NCBI RefSeq assembly: GCF_950295315.1
Contig: NC_080171.1
Span: 116,431,064-116,495,063 of the forward strand
Source: Erinaceus europaeus
Taxonomy: Eukaryota; Chordata; Mammalia; Eulipotyphla; Erinaceidae
DNA length: 64,000 nucleotides
Direction of reading: 5' to 3'
Positions 11,562-22,599 of the stretch are shown piece after piece. Position 1 is the first letter of the stretch; every line of letters starts with the position of its first letter. The position numbers and the translations under genes are program-made. The notes beneath the pieces were generated by a model, which ran no database searches, had not been told where the DNA came from, and was given only the letters and a program-made list of their open reading frames with translations.

Positions 11562-12520
11562 TTAAAGGAACCTTCCTGGTGGGTGGGGGTGGGCAGTAGC
11601 GCAGCAGGTTAAGTGCACATGGCGCCAAGTGCAAGGACCAGCTCAAGGATCCTGGTTCAAACCCCCGGCTCCCCACCTAGAGGGGAGTCGCAACACAAGC
11701 GGTGAAGCAGGTCTGCCAGTGTCTGTCTTTCTCTCCCCTCTCTGTCTTCCCCTCCCCTCTCGATTTCTCTCTGTCATATCCAGCAACAGCAATAACAACA
11801 ATAATAACAACCAGGGCAACAAAAATGAGGGAAAATGGCCTCCAGGAGCAGTGGATTCATAACCCTGGAGGCAAAAAAAAAAAACCTCCTGCACTGCTCG
11901 TGGGAATGTAAATTGTTCCAACCTCTGTGGAGAACTCTCAGAAGGCTAGAATCGGACCTACCCTATGACCCTGCAATTCCTCTCCTGGGGATATATCCTA
12001 AGGAACCCAACACACTCATCCAAAAAGATCTGTGTACACATATGTTCTTAGCAGCACAATTTGTAATAGCCAAAATCTGGAAGCAACCCAAGTGTCCAAC
12101 AACAGATGAGTGGCTGAGCAAGTTGTGGTCTATACACACAATGGAATACTACTCAGCTATTAAAAGTGGTGATTTCACTGTTTTTAGCCCATCTTGACTA
12201 GAGCTTGAAGAAATCATGTTAAGTAAGGTAAGTCAGAAACAGAAAGATGAATATGGGATGATCTCACTCTCAGGCAGAAGTTGAAAACAAGATCAGAAGA
12301 GAGAACACAAAGCAGAACTTGGACTGGAGTTGGTGTGCTGCACCAAAGGAAAAGTCTATGGGGTGGGTGGGGGGCTCAGGTCCTGGAACATGAGGGCAGA
12401 GGGCCTAGTGGGGGTTGTATTATGTGGAAAACTGGGAAATGTTATGCAGTACAAACTATTGTATTTGTTGTATTTACTGAGTGTAAAACACTAATCCCTC
12501 AATAAAGAAATAATTAAAAA
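11562..12520 (+). mobile_element. L1 3' end, 5'-truncated, with a SINE inside
   Basis: Flanked by the 12-bp TSD AGAAATTTCTGT (11550-11561 and 12521-12532). The region from 11885 shows the classic L1 ORF2 end and 3' UTR (GTGGGAATGTAAATTGTTCC, ATGGAATACTACTCAGCTAT, ATGATCTCACT) and ends AATAAAGAAATAATTAAAAA. A type 1L SINE (11585-11884) was inserted near its 5' end. This 3' UTR type recurs at 26752-26970, 32758-33042 and 56104-56500. Confidence 0.88.
11585..11884 (+). mobile_element. SINE type 1L nested in L1
   Basis: Inserted in the 5' part of the truncated L1 (11562-12520); the L1 sequence AACC(T)TCCTG occurs on both sides as an imperfect TSD. Confidence 0.8.
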
Positions 12521-12659
12521 AGAAATTTCTGTATATATGTCCAGAGATTAAAGAGGGCTGAGAAAATCATTTCTTTTTTCATTCTGGCATTTTGGCTTCT
12601 AAGGAAGAGACGATTAAAATTTATTTTTTAATTAAAATTTAAAAAAAAACCAAACAAAC

Positions 12660-12940
12660 AAGGGGCCAGATAGTGGCACACCAGGTTAAGCACACATAGT
12701 ACTGAGTGCAAGGATCTGGAATCTGAGTTTGAGCCCCGGCTCCCCACCTGCAGGGGAGTCGCTTCACAAGCGGTGAAGCAGGTCTGCAGGTGTCTTTTTC
12801 CCTCTCTATCCCCCCTCCTCTCTCAATTTCTCTCTGTCCTACCCAATAAAATGGAAAAAATGGCCACCAGGAGCAGTGGATTCAGAATGCAGGCACCAAG
12901 CCCTAATGGTAACCCTAGAGGCAGAAAAAGAAAAAAAAAA
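12660..12940 (+). mobile_element. SINE type 1L, short linker
   Basis: Lacks most of the ACA/ATA linker: CCCAATAAAATGG leads directly into the distal segment. The copies at 20037 and 22936 share this shortened layout. Confidence 0.85.
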
Positions 12941-13186
12941 TTCCTATCCATCTCAAGAAAAGTAAAGTAAGCTATAGCAAAGTAGAGCAAACTCACTCCC
13001 TTTCAGGAGTCCACTTCCTACATGCCTGTAGGCATGCACTAACCACAAAGTCTAGCATGTTCCTTCTGACAAACCAAATGCAGAGTGTGTGTCGCCCCCC
13101 AAACAGGAGGGGAGGGTGACAGGAGTGACGAGTGCCGGTGGCTTCCTGCTTGGCCTCTGGGTCTCCCTGTCCCGGGGGTCGCTGGT
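12941..13186 (-). other. PRELID3A: Probable 3' UTR of the exon 6b transcript
   Basis: GC-rich unique sequence directly downstream of the exon 6b stop on the - strand, ending at a type 1L SINE. No obvious poly(A) signal is present in this part; the real end could lie beyond the SINE. Confidence 0.35.
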
Positions 13187-13270
13187 TCATGCTCTGGTGC
13201 AGGTCGGGGCTGCCAGTCCCTCCAGTTCTGTGTTGAGGCGGCCAATCACCCACTCCAAGGCTTCTCGACC
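13187..13270 (-). CDS. PRELID3A: PRELID3A alternative terminal coding exon 6b
   Basis: An 84-nt phase-0 exon with acceptor CTCTTCACAG. It encodes GREALEWVIGRLNTELEGLA followed by APTCTRA and TGA (13187-13189), giving a 182-residue product. GREALEWVI resembles the C-terminal helix of the paralogue PRELID3B (GREAMEWVI), so this is probably the ancestral last exon. The paralogue's Ala-rich terminus (...PMAAAAFAEK) is missing; the frame stops early, so the tail may be relaxed or lineage-specific. Using it requires skipping exon 6a across about 12.7 kb. Confidence 0.75.
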   Translation of the reverse strand, partial: GREALEWVIGRLNTELEGLAAPTCTRA

Positions 13271-13486
13271 CTGTGAAGAGAAAATAGCTGAGGCTCCTCC
13301 CAGGGACACATGTCACACCTACACACAGGAAGAAGCTTTGGTGAAGACGCTTTTGTCAGCTGGCCTCTCGGCGGATGAGGCCGCCCACCCTGTGCTGCGA
13401 TGCCCACCGACATCATGCACAGTAGCTTGGACACTACCTGAGTACAGCTGAACCACTGCATATTTTCTCAAGGTAAAAGCCAATCT

Positions 13487-13772
13487 TCTGGGCAGTAGTG
13501 CAGCAGATTAAGCGCACGTGGCGCAAAGCACAAGGACCAGCGTAAGGATCCTGGTTCAAGCCCCCCGGCTCCCCACCTGCAGGGAAGTCGCTTCACAGAC
13601 GGTGAAGCAGGTCTGCAGGTGTCTATCTTTCTCTCCCCCTCTCTGTCTTCCCTTCCTCTCTCCATTTCTCTCTGTCCTGTCCAACAACAACGACAGCAAT
13701 AACAACAATAACTACAACAAAAATAAAAAAACAAGGACAACAAAAGGGAAAATAAATAAATATGTATATAAA
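13487..13772 (+). mobile_element. SINE type 1
   Basis: Full length; flanked by an imperfect TSD (AAAGCCAATCTTC / AAAACCAATCTTC). Confidence 0.88.
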
Positions 13773-13789
13773 AAAACTCAAAACCAATC

Positions 13790-13930
13790 TTCCATCCTTT
13801 CTTCCTCCCTTTCTTCCTTTTGGCTAGAGACAGAGAGAAACTGCGAGGGAAGGAGGACATAAAGGTATTTGGGATCAGACTTAGGAGCTTATGTGTGGAA
13901 GTCCTGCACGTTACTGCCAGGCCACTTCCT
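13790..13930 (-). mobile_element. Old SINE fragment
   Basis: GGCTAGAGACAGAGAGAAAC ... GTTACTGCCAGGCCACTTCC, a diverged antisense remnant. Confidence 0.4.
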
Positions 13931-13961
13931 AGACTGCACTTCAACCATTTAAAACATGGGT

Positions 13962-14165
13962 CTTAATGCACCAAAACAAAGGACTCTGGGGGAGGGAAGG
14001 GGGTGGGAAGGAGCAAACAGAGGTTTGGGGTCCTGGTACTGGAGGGTGAAAAAGGACCTAAGTTGGGGGTGAGAGTATTATGCAGACACCTGTCATAGGG
14101 AGATGAGATGTGTTACCCAAGTCAACAGCTGTACTGTAAACCATTAATTAGCCCTCCGCTCCAAT
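13962..14165 (+). mobile_element. L1 3' UTR fragment
   Basis: Same 3' UTR subfamily as the 7.6-kb copy (GCACCAAAACAAAGGACTC ... CAACAGCTGTACTGTAAACC), 5'-truncated and diverged. Confidence 0.7.
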
Positions 14166-14199
14166 GAAGTGACCTGGATAAGCAGACCTATTACACACA

Positions 14200-14815
14200 G
14201 ATGACTTCGAGACTCTTCAGCCCCATTCTCTGGGTTGTCTTTGTCACTTTCTTGATTCTGTCCTTTGATGCACTAAAGTTTTTCAATTAGATAAAGTTCA
14301 TTTTACCCACTTTTCTTTTGTTCCTCCTACTGTTGTTGTCATGTCTACGACCCAACTGCTAAATCCAAGACCATAAATATGTAGCTCAGTGCTTTCTTCT
14401 GAAAACTTTATAATTTTCACTCTTACATGTAGGTCTTTGGTCCATTACGAGTTTGCTTTTTGAACATAGTACTAGATAATTTCCCAATTTTCTTTTCCTA
14501 AATGGTAGTATCCAGTTGTCCCTGCCTCTTCTGTTGAAGAAAAGATACCTTCTCTACTGAATTGTGTTGTCACTGCTACTGAGTATCGACTGGCCAGATA
14601 TACACGGCCTTATTTTTGGATTCCTAGCTCTCTCCCATTGACCTGTAGATTTATCCTCAGGCCAACCCTGTCTTATTTGGATTACTGCAAAAGAAAAAAA
14701 AAAATTTTTTTTTTTTTGAATTTGTGAAAGGTGAGTTTTCCAACTTTGTTCTTTTTCCGCACTGTTTTGGTTATACTATAGGTCATTTACAATTCCACAG
14801 GAATCTGAGAGTTGC
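14200..14815 (-). mobile_element. Old L1 ORF2 fragment, antisense
   Basis: Reads as the reverse complement of the L1 ORF2 3' region, e.g. GTCTTTGGTCCATTACGAGT, TATCCAGTTGTCCC, CCCATTGACCTGTAGATTTA. It is broken by a short A/T run at about 14693-14717. Highly diverged, so an ancient L1M-like copy. Confidence 0.7.
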
Positions 14816-14822
14816 CTTTTCA

Positions 14823-15102
14823 TTTCTTTTAAATATTTATTTTATTTATTTATTCCCTTTTGTTGCCCTTGTTGTTTTATTGTTGTAGTTATTATTGTTG
14901 TTGTTGTTGGATAGGACAGAGAGAAATGGAGAGGAGGGGAAGACAGAGGGGGAGAGAATGACAGACACCTGCAGACCTGCTTCACCGCCTGTGAAGCGAC
15001 TCCCCTGCAGGTGGGGAGCCGGGGTTCGAACCGGGATCCTTATGCCGGTCCTTGTGCTTTGCGCCACCTGCGCTTAACCCGCTGTGCTACAGCCCGACTC
15101 CC
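14823..15102 (-). mobile_element. SINE type 1
   Basis: Antisense, full length, with a young-looking head (GGGGTTCGAACCGGGATCC). Confidence 0.9.
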
Positions 15103-15192
15103 CGGTTTCCTACCTTTAAGTGGGACTGTGCTGCAGACAGCCACAGCAGCTACAAGGCACTGAGACTGGGGACAAATCCAGGAAAACACTTT

Positions 15193-15482
15193 ATTTATTT
15201 ATTTTTTAAAGGAATGAGGATTTTTTTTTCATATTTATTTTATTTATTCCCTTTTGTTGCCCTTGTTTTATTGTTGTGGTTATTATTGTTGTTGTCGTTG
15301 TTGGATAGGACAGAGAGAAATGGAGAGAGGAGGGGAAGACAGAGAGGGGGAGAGAAAGACAGACACCTGCAGACCTGCTTCACCGCCTGTGAAGCGGCTC
15401 CCCTGCAGGTGGGGAGCCGGGGGCTCGAACAGGGATCCTTATGCCACCTGCGCTTAACCCGCTGCGCTACAACCCGACTCCC
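15193..15482 (-). mobile_element. SINE type 1
   Basis: Antisense; a short deletion removes the start of the A-box side (GATCCTTATGCCACCTGCGC). Confidence 0.88.
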
Positions 15483-15532
15483 GCCTTTTCATTTATTAAA
15501 AAGAAAACAACTGTAAAAATTATAATGATTCC

Positions 15533-15681
15533 GTGGTCCGGGAGGTGGTGCAGTGATAAAACTCTGGACTCTCAAGCATGAGGTCCTGAGTTCGATCCCC
15601 GGCAGCACATGTGCCAGAGTGATGTCTGGTTCTTTCTCTCTCCTCCTATCTTTCTCATACATAAAAATAAAATCTTAAAAA
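15533..15681 (+). mobile_element. SINE type 3, reference copy
   Basis: Head GGTCCGGGAGGTGGTGCAGTG, B box GAGTTCGATCCCC, then GCACATGTGCCAGAGTGATG and an AAATAAAATCTTAAA tail. Perfect 17-bp TSD AAAATTATAATGATTCC (15516-15532 and 15682-15698). Confidence 0.9.
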
Positions 15682-15879
15682 AAAATTATAATGATTCCTT
15701 AGATACTTGTGTTACTGTTGCTCTCTTAATATTAGGCTTCCCAGTCCCTGACCTCAAGACATCCTTCCATTCATTTAACTCCTTCTTTGATTGCTTTCAG
15801 CATTGTTTCATAATTTTTATATAAAAGTCCTCACTCTCTTGTTTTAATTTGTTATGCATTTTATTCTTTCTTTCTTTCT

Positions 15880-16227
15880 CTTTTTTTTTTTTTTTTTGCC
15901 TCCAGGGTTATTGCCTGCACCACGAATCCACTGCTCCTGGAGGCCATTTTTTCCCTTTTTGTTACCTTTTTTTTTTTTAACCATTGTTGTGGTTATTACT
16001 ATCATTGTTATTGATGTCATCGTTGTTGGATAGGACAGAGAGAAATGGAGAGAGGAGGGGAAGACAGAGAGGGGGGAGAGAATGACAGACACCTGCAGAC
16101 CTGCTTCACCGCCCGTGAAGCGACTCCCCTGTGTGTGTGTAGGGGGGGATTTCAAACCGGGATCCTTCGCTGGTCCGTGCGCTTTGCCCCGCCTGTGCTT
16201 AACCCACTGCACTACTGACCGACCTCC
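15880..16227 (-). mobile_element. SINE type 1L
   Basis: Antisense; imperfect 15-bp TSD (ATGCATTTTATTCTT / ATGCGTTTTATTCTT). A GTGTGTGTGT expansion replaces part of the body. Confidence 0.85.
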
Positions 16228-16329
16228 ATGCGTTTTATTCTTATGTACAAAAATTGGATTTCCCCCCTAATTTCCTGTCCAGATCTTTCATGACTAGTAT
16301 AAAGAAAACAACTGCTTTTTCATGTTGTT

Positions 16330-16607
16330 TTTTCTTTCTTCCTTCCTTTCTTTTTGCCTCCAGGGTTAGTGTTGGTGTCTGCACGATGAACCCACTGCTC
16401 CTGGCAGCCATTTTTTCCACTGTTGTTGGATAGGACAAAGAGAAATTGAGATGAAGGAAAGAAAGACAACTGCAGACCTGCTTCACCACTTGTGAAGTAA
16501 CCCCCCTGCAGGTGGGGAGTGGGGGGTTCAAGCAGGGATCCTTACATGAGTCCTTTCGCTTCCTATTATGTGCGCCTAACCTGGTGTGCTACCACATGAC
16601 ACACAAC
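16330..16607 (-). mobile_element. SINE type 1L, short linker
   Basis: Antisense; distal segment, short linker, head ending GTGCTACCACATG. Confidence 0.8.
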
Positions 16608-16611
16608 CCCC

Positions 16612-16746
16612 CCTTTTTTTTTTTTTTTTTTTTACCAGAGCACTGCTCAGCTCTGGCTTATGGTGGTGCCTGGGATTGACCCTGGGACTTTGGAGCCTCA
16701 GTCATGACCGTCTCTTTGCATAACCATCTTGCTATCTCCCCAGCCT
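16612..16746 (-). mobile_element. SINE type 4 (left arm of inverted pair)
   Basis: Poly-T, CAGAGCACTGCTCAGCTCTG ... CTCTTTGCATAACC ATCTTGC. Complementary to the next entry. Confidence 0.88.
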
Positions 16747-16766
16747 CTTTACAAATTGATCTTATG

Positions 16767-16895
16767 GGGAAAGGGTAGATAGCATAATGGTTATGCAAAG
16801 AGACTCTCATGCCTGAGGCTCCAAAGTCCCAGGTTCAATCCCTGCACCACCATAAGCCAGAGCTGAGCAGTGCTCTGGTAAAAAAAAAAAAAAAA
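16767..16895 (+). mobile_element. SINE type 4 (right arm of inverted pair), reference copy
   Basis: Perfect 14-bp TSD AAATTGATCTTATG (16753-16766 and 16896-16909). Sequence ATAGCATAATGGTTATGCAA ... CAGAGCTGAGCAGTGCTCTG then poly-A. Only about 20 bp separate it from the antisense copy. Confidence 0.92.
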
Positions 16896-16917
16896 AAATT
16901 GATCTTATGCTCTTTAA

Positions 16918-17139
16918 TTTTTTTTAAAAAAAATTTAATTATCTTTATTTATTGGATAGAGACAGCAAGAAATTGAGAATGGAAGGGGATAATAGAGAGG
17001 GAGAGAGAAACAGAGACACCTACAGCCCTGCTTAACCACTTGCAAAGCTTTCCCTCTGCAGGTAGGGATGGGGGCTTGAACCTCGGTCCTTGTGTATTGT
17101 TAACTTGCGCTTAACCAGGTGCGCCACCACCCAGCCCCA
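16918..17139 (-). mobile_element. SINE type 2
   Basis: Antisense; TCTTTAATTTTT-like repeats on both sides (16910 and 17141 areas) are its TSD. Confidence 0.88.
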
Positions 17140-17159
17140 ATCTTTAATTTTTATATATT

Positions 17160-17396
17160 TCTTTTTTTTTTTTTATTGTTGTAGTTATTGTTGTTGTCGT
17201 ATAGGACAAAGAGAAATGGAGAGAGGAAGGGAAGACAGAGAGGAGGAGAGAAAGATAGACACCTGCAGACCTGCTTCACCGCCTGTGAAGCGACTCCCCT
17301 GCAGGTGGGGAGCCGGGGTTCGAACCGGGATCCTTATGCCGGTCCTTGTGCTTTGCGCCACCTGCGCTTAACCCGCTGCGCTATAGCCCGACTCCC
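17160..17396 (-). mobile_element. SINE type 1
   Basis: Antisense with a shortened tail; the head is nearly identical to the copies at 14823 and 42315. Confidence 0.88.
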
Positions 17397-17842
17397 CCCT
17401 TTTTTCTTTTTTTTTTTAAGCTTTCTTTGGAATCTTCATACAGGATGATGGCATCTGTGAATACAGACATTCTTACTTCTATTTCAGTTTGCATGCCTCT
17501 CACTCATTTCTCATGTCTTTCCAGAACTGCCAGTCCAAGTTGTTTAGCAGGGAATACAATGGATGCCTTTGTCTTGTTCTTGCTCTTATGGGGAAGATTT
17601 CAGTCTCTCACTATTAAATAAGATGTTACTCCTGGTTAACCCACTAAGTGGGTTTTCATTAAGTGTTTTTTGTAAATACCTTCTTTGAAAGAAATTTCTC
17701 TTCCTTCATAATCTTAGAATGTTTCTTCCAACAATGATGACATCAACTATAACAATAAAACAGTACTGGTGAAGCCTCCTTAGTACTTCCATGCTGCAGT
17801 GGGGGTAGTAAAGATTTGAATCCAGGTCCTCAAACATAATAA
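17397..17842. other. Intronic unique or old repeat sequence
   Basis: No exon or recent repeat seen (within the intron that exon 6b transcripts would remove). Confidence 0.35.
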
Positions 17843-18135
17843 TGGGGGGCGCAGTAGTGCACCGGGTTAAGCACACGTGGCTCAAAGAGCAAGGACCTGC
17901 GGCACAAAGATCCTTGTTTGAGCCCCTGGCTCCTCACCTACATGGGGGTGGGGGTGTGTGTGTGTGGGTGTCACTTCACAAACGGTGAAGCAGGTCTGTA
18001 GGTGTCTATCTTGTCTTTCTCTCCCCCTCTTGTCTTCTCCTCCTCTGTGGATTTCTCTCTGTCCTATTTTTTAAAAAAAAAGGCCACAGGAGTAGGCATC
18101 GAGCTCCAGCAATAACCCTGGAGACAAAATAAGTA
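17843..18135 (+). mobile_element. SINE type 1/1L, diverged
   Basis: Head GCGCAGTAGTGCACCGGGTT; body with a GTGTGTGTGTGGG insertion; ends CAATAACCCTGGAGACAAAA. Confidence 0.8.
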
Positions 18136-18149
18136 AAAAATATTTTTAA

Positions 18150-18294
18150 AAGAATTTATTTATTTATTCATGAAAAAGATAGGAGTAGAGAAAGAACCAG
18201 CTATCACTCTGGTACATGTGCTGCTGGGGATTGAACTCAGGACCTCATGCTTGAGAGTCTAGTGCCTCAGCCACTGCGCCACCTCCCAGACCAC
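18150..18294 (-). mobile_element. SINE type 3
   Basis: Antisense (CAGGACCTCATGCTTGAGAG ... GCGCCACCTCCCAGACCAC). Confidence 0.88.
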
Positions 18295-18565
18295 AATAAA
18301 AAATATTTTAAAAAATAAAAAATGCTAGAAAACAAAACAAATGGGGCTCTATGAACAGCGTATGTAGTTGAAATATTTTTTCAAAACCCTTCTGCTGCTC
18401 TCTTCTAAAGTTGGTGTTTAGTTAATTTACCCTTGATAGAATGACTAAAAAGAAGGCACTAACCTTTTGCACTTTTCCATAACTTTCAAAGTTTTTCGTT
18501 CTTGAATTTGCCTTTTTCTGCGTTCGACCTTTTTTTTCTCTCATCAACCACTTTGATCCCCCCCC

Positions 18566-18860
18566 TTTTAAAAAATATTTCTTTATTTATTCCCTTTTGT
18601 TGTCCTTGTTGTTTTATTGTTGTAGTTATTATTGCTGTTGTTATTGATGTCATCGTTGTTGAATAGGACAGAAAGAAATGGAGAGAGGAGGGGAAGACAG
18701 AGAAAGGGAGAGAAAGATAGACACCTGCAGACCTGCTTCACCGCCTGTGAAGCGACTCCCCTGCAGGTGGGGAGCCGGGGGCTCGAACCGGGATCCTTAT
18801 ACTGATCCTTGTGCTTTGCTCCACCTGCGCTTAACCCATTGCGCTATGGCCCAACTCCCT
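18566..18860 (-). mobile_element. SINE type 1
   Basis: Antisense, full length. Confidence 0.9.
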
Positions 18861-19078
18861 GTTTTCTTTTATGTATATTTTAAATCTGTTTTCTTACTGG
18901 TAACTCTGGTGACCACAATTGATATCTTCAACTCATCTAGTTAGGGGACAGTAAGAAATTTCTCTGTGAGGGTTCCAGCTCTGCCAAGTGTAGACCCAAC
19001 GCTGAGTTCCTGGGTCACAACACAGGAGTACGGTGACACTGGGGGCACCTCAGTGCTGTGGTACCTCTCTCTCTTCCT

Positions 19079-19279
19079 CTTTTTAATTTTACTTAATTTA
19101 TTTATTGTTGGGTAGAGACAGAGAGGGGAAGGTAGAGAGGGAGAGAGACAGGGAGACACCTGCCATCCTGCTTCACCATTTGTGAAGCTTTCCCCTGCAG
19201 GTGGGGACCAGGGGCTCGAACCTGGGTCCTTGCACAGTGTAATGTGAGTGCTTAACCAGGTGCGCCACCACCTGCTCCT
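19079..19279 (-). mobile_element. SINE type 2
   Basis: Antisense, inserted in an older CT-rich SINE remnant (18955-19340). Confidence 0.85.
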
Positions 19280-19394
19280 TTACCTCTTATCTCTATGTCT
19301 CTTTCTTTACATCTCTCTCCTGGTATCTCTGGCGTCCTATCTGAAAAGTATATCTAGAGCAGTGAAAAACGCCTAGTTTCATTTCAAAAATATT

Positions 19395-19426
19395 ATTAGA
19401 GTCCTCCAGAGAGACAGAGCAGTGGA

Positions 19427-19462
<36 letters not shown>

Positions 19463-19545
19463 ACAGACATTTATTTTAAGTAGCTGGCTCACATGATTAT
19501 GGAGGCCGGACAGTCCAAAAATCTGCAGGTAAGTTAACTGAGACT
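19395..19545 (+). mobile_element. Ancient mammalian repeat with an embedded TG microsatellite
   Basis: GTCCTCCAGAGAGACAGAGC, a TG tract at 19432-19460, then CATTTATTTTAAGTAGCTGG CTCACATGATTATGGAGGC. I have seen this pattern in a widespread eutherian repeat but cannot give its name with confidence. Confidence 0.45.
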
Positions 19546-19663
19546 CTAGAAACCTCTTTAGTCAGTATAAATATTTGATTAGAATCCAGGATTCTACAAA
19601 AATGGACAAAGTCACATTTATTTATTTGTTTTTTTAATTATCTTACTTATTATTACTATTATT

Positions 19664-19777
19664 ATTTTTTTTTCCAGACTACTGTTCAGCTCTGGTTTAT
19701 GGTGATGGAGAGGATTGAACCTGGGACCTGGAACCTCAAGTCTCTTTGCATAACCCTTATGCTATCTACCCTGCCTG
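19664..19777 (-). mobile_element. SINE type 4
   Basis: Antisense (CTACTGTTCAGCTCTGG ... CATAACCCTTATGCTATC). Confidence 0.8.
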
Positions 19778-20036
19778 GTACAGTCACATATATGGCAGTT
19801 TCCCTGTTGTTTCCATGGAGACATGGTTCTAGGAGTACCTTTCTCCACCATGTTCAGTGATGTCACTATTTCTTTATCTTTTAATTTTGACATTATAGAT
19901 TCACAGGATGCTACAAGGATGGTACAGGAAAGTTCCATGTTATCATCCCTCTCCCCCAACGACATCTCTAAAAAATTGTACTGCAGTATCAAACCAGGAA
20001 TTTAATATACACAGTGGATTTTAAAAAACCACTTCA

Positions 20037-20318
20037 GGGACTGGGTGGTGGTGCACATAGTACCAAGCACAAGGACCTACACAAGATTCCCGCTTTTAGC
20101 CCCCGGTTCCCCACCTACAGGGGGATACTTAGCAGGTGGTGAAGCAGGGCTGCAGGTGTCTCTCTTACTCTTTCCCTCTCTATCTCCCCCTCCCCTCTCA
20201 ATTTCTCTCTGTCCTACCAATGAAATGGAAAAAGTGGCTGCCAGGGGCAGTGGATTCGTAGTGCTGGCATCGAGCCCCAACGATAACCATGGGGTCAAAA
20301 ATAAAATAAAAATTAAAT
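20037..20318 (+). mobile_element. SINE type 1L, short linker
   Basis: Head GGGTGGTGGTGCACATAG, CCTACCAATGAAATGG junction, distal GGGGCAGTGGATTCGTAGTG segment. Confidence 0.82.
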
Positions 20319-21123
20319 TAAATTAAAGAATACTTCAAACAAGTCATACTTATGGGAACTTTCACCTTGGGGATAAAAAAGGACCCTAAAAACTTTCAGA
20401 GAGAGAAAAAAGAAGTACAGAAGGTCAACAGAGTGGAAACAATGGGATAAAGACTTGACATTTCTAAGTGAGCGTATGCTTATCTAGATCATATCCCTGG
20501 GCAAGCATGAAAAGATAAGAGATAATTGCAGATATACCAAGTCTGTGAGGCCACTCAGTTTTGTAATAGGAAAGAAAAGGAGAGAAGCAGAGAGAAGGGG
20601 ATTAGAGAAAGCTGCCAGTCAGAGGAGAGCAAGGACCAGCTTCTAGGAAGGACAGCACCCAGCAAACTGGAAAGGGGTTCAGGACTGACTTAACCCTGAC
20701 AGCTTTTTTGGCAGACCTCAGAGATTGGCCTGTGGAAAGTTACGTCATGAGGTAAGAAAGAAAGTGAGTAACGAATGCAGGAGAAGTCAACCAGAGACAT
20801 TTTCAAATAAAGTTAAATAGCTGGATAGCAATAAGATGACTGTTATCATAAAGTGGGATCATGGCTCACCCTTGGGCTTGGTAATAGACATTCATTTTCA
20901 AAACAGAAACTTGGAATGTGCTTTTAGCCAGAAATCACAATATAGTTGTACAAGTCTAAATCTCACTTAACATAGTCAATAGGCTCTTGGAAACTGCAAC
21001 TTTTAAGAGAAACATTTACTGAAACAAATTTTACCACAGACAAGTAACTACAAACAAGAGTTAAGGTACTATGACTTGTCTCACACAACACACACACACT
21101 CACTCACCAAAGTTCTAAACTCC
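20319..21123. other. Intronic unique sequence
   Basis: A-rich single-copy-looking DNA. No exon, ncRNA or named repeat recognised. Confidence 0.35.
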
Positions 21124-21136
21124 AAATACTTCTAGT

Positions 21137-21363
21137 GGGGCTGGGTGGTGGTGCACCTGGTAGGGCGCACATGTTACAATGCTCAAGGACCCAGGTTCGA
21201 GCTCCCTGGTCCTGCAGGGGAAAAGCTTTGCGAGTGGTGAAGCAGGGCTGCAGGTGTCTCTCTGCCTCTTTCCCTCTCTGTTTCCCCCTTCCTCTCGACT
21301 TCTGGCTATCTCTATCCAATAAATAAATTAAATTAAAAATTTAAAACAAAACAAAATAAAAAA
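21137..21363 (+). mobile_element. SINE type 2
   Basis: Perfect 13-bp TSD AAATACTTCTAGT (21124-21136 and 21364-21376). Confidence 0.92.
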
Positions 21364-21517
21364 AATACTTCTAGTATTAAACAGCCATTCATATCATAGC
21401 ATCTATCATTTTCCAACAAAAATTATTCCAGGTTAGGGTTACGGGTGACTGGAATCCATCCTGGCATCTTAGGTACAAGAAGGGGCCTGAGCAAGGTAAC
21501 TTCCCACCATAGGGTGC

Positions 21518-21522
21518 TCGTG

Positions 21523-21557
<35 letters not shown>

Positions 21558-21565
21558 TCTTTCTC
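21518..21565. repeat. CT microsatellite
   Basis: (TC)n tract in single-copy DNA. Confidence 0.9.
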
Positions 21566-21854
21566 TCCATCCCCCCTTCTCTCTTTGACTCACTCGAGAT
21601 ATCTGAGAGCCACAGATGAATCTAACGTGTTCTTGAGTGAACATACATGACCTATTCAAGGACTTGACCTATTGGAAAAATGGAGGAGGGGTAAGAAGAT
21701 GTAAGGGAACAAAGGGCAACCTGCCATCATAAGAAGCCAGCAGACAATGTCTAAAAAGCATTAAATCAAAAAAAAAAAAAAATCACAGAAATCTAATCTG
21801 GCAATAAATGCCAAAAGAGGTCATTGTTCTCTCAGAAAGGTGGAAACAGTGCAC

Positions 21855-21990
21855 AGAAGGTAGTTCAGCAGTAGAGCGCCTGCCTTGCACTTGGGAGGCT
21901 ATGGGTTCAATCCCCAGCGCCACATGGGAGCAGCAAGGAAAACGCCATGGGTGGGGGAGCAGTGCTTTGCACCTTGCTATGTCCCAACAA
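21855..21990 (+). mobile_element. SINE type 5 with ID-like head
   Basis: AGTAGAGCGCCTGCCTTGCA and GGTTCAATCCCCAGC (B box) resemble a tRNA-Ala-derived head. A single diverged copy. Confidence 0.55.
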
Positions 21991-22343
21991 ATATTGAAGA
22001 AAAGGATGCATGTGTTGCAAAAAGAGTAAGAGGAACTGCTTCTGCATTGCTCTTTGAATTCTACTGTACCTTAAGTTATATACCTAAAATACTCTGGATA
22101 TAATACATTTCATTTCATTATGGATAGGAAGCACTATGACCAAACAGAAAGTAATGCCTATAAGCACAGTAGAATTCAGTTCTGCTTGTCCTTCATGGAA
22201 GGGCTCTAACTAAAAATTTTACCATCTGAAAGATACTAAAAGGGATTTTACAATTTCTTTTTTTAAATGGGGGGAAAGAAAGCTCACTGTTGGATATACT
22301 TTGAAACTAATGGGAGAGAAGAATGCTTAAAACCTGGAGCAAG

Positions 22344-22497
22344 TGGTCCGGGAGGTGGCGTAGTGATAAAGCTTTGGACTCTCAAGCATGAGGTCCTGAG
22401 TTCGATCCCCCGCAGCACATGTGCCAGAGTGATGTCTGGTTCTTTCTCTCTCCTCCTATCTTCCTTATTAATATATAAATAAAATCTTAAAAAAAAA
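22344..22497 (+). mobile_element. SINE type 3
   Basis: Head GGTCCGGGAGGTGGCGTAGT; imperfect TSD CCTGGAGCAA / CCTGAAGCAA. Confidence 0.9.
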
Positions 22498-22599
22498 AAG
22501 CCTGAAGCAAATCCACCGCCACCTGCTAACAGGGCCCCTGGGCACTGAAGCCTCGCTGGGGACAGGCTTGATGCTGGGATGGGAGCATGAGGCTTCAGG

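Noticed and set aside
12993..13316. 107-residue frame on the - strand across exon 6b
   Set aside because: It is a different frame from the splice-compatible one and crosses the acceptor site.
13487..13560. tRNA genes suggested by A and B boxes
   Set aside because: They are SINE heads: no intact cloverleaf, always followed by the same SINE body.
15254..15457. Recurrent 60-150-residue frames with DRTERNGERRGRQRGGEKDRH or TDTCRPASPPVKRLPCRWG
   Set aside because: These are antisense translations of type 1 SINE bodies in two frames, found at dozens of places; not proteins.
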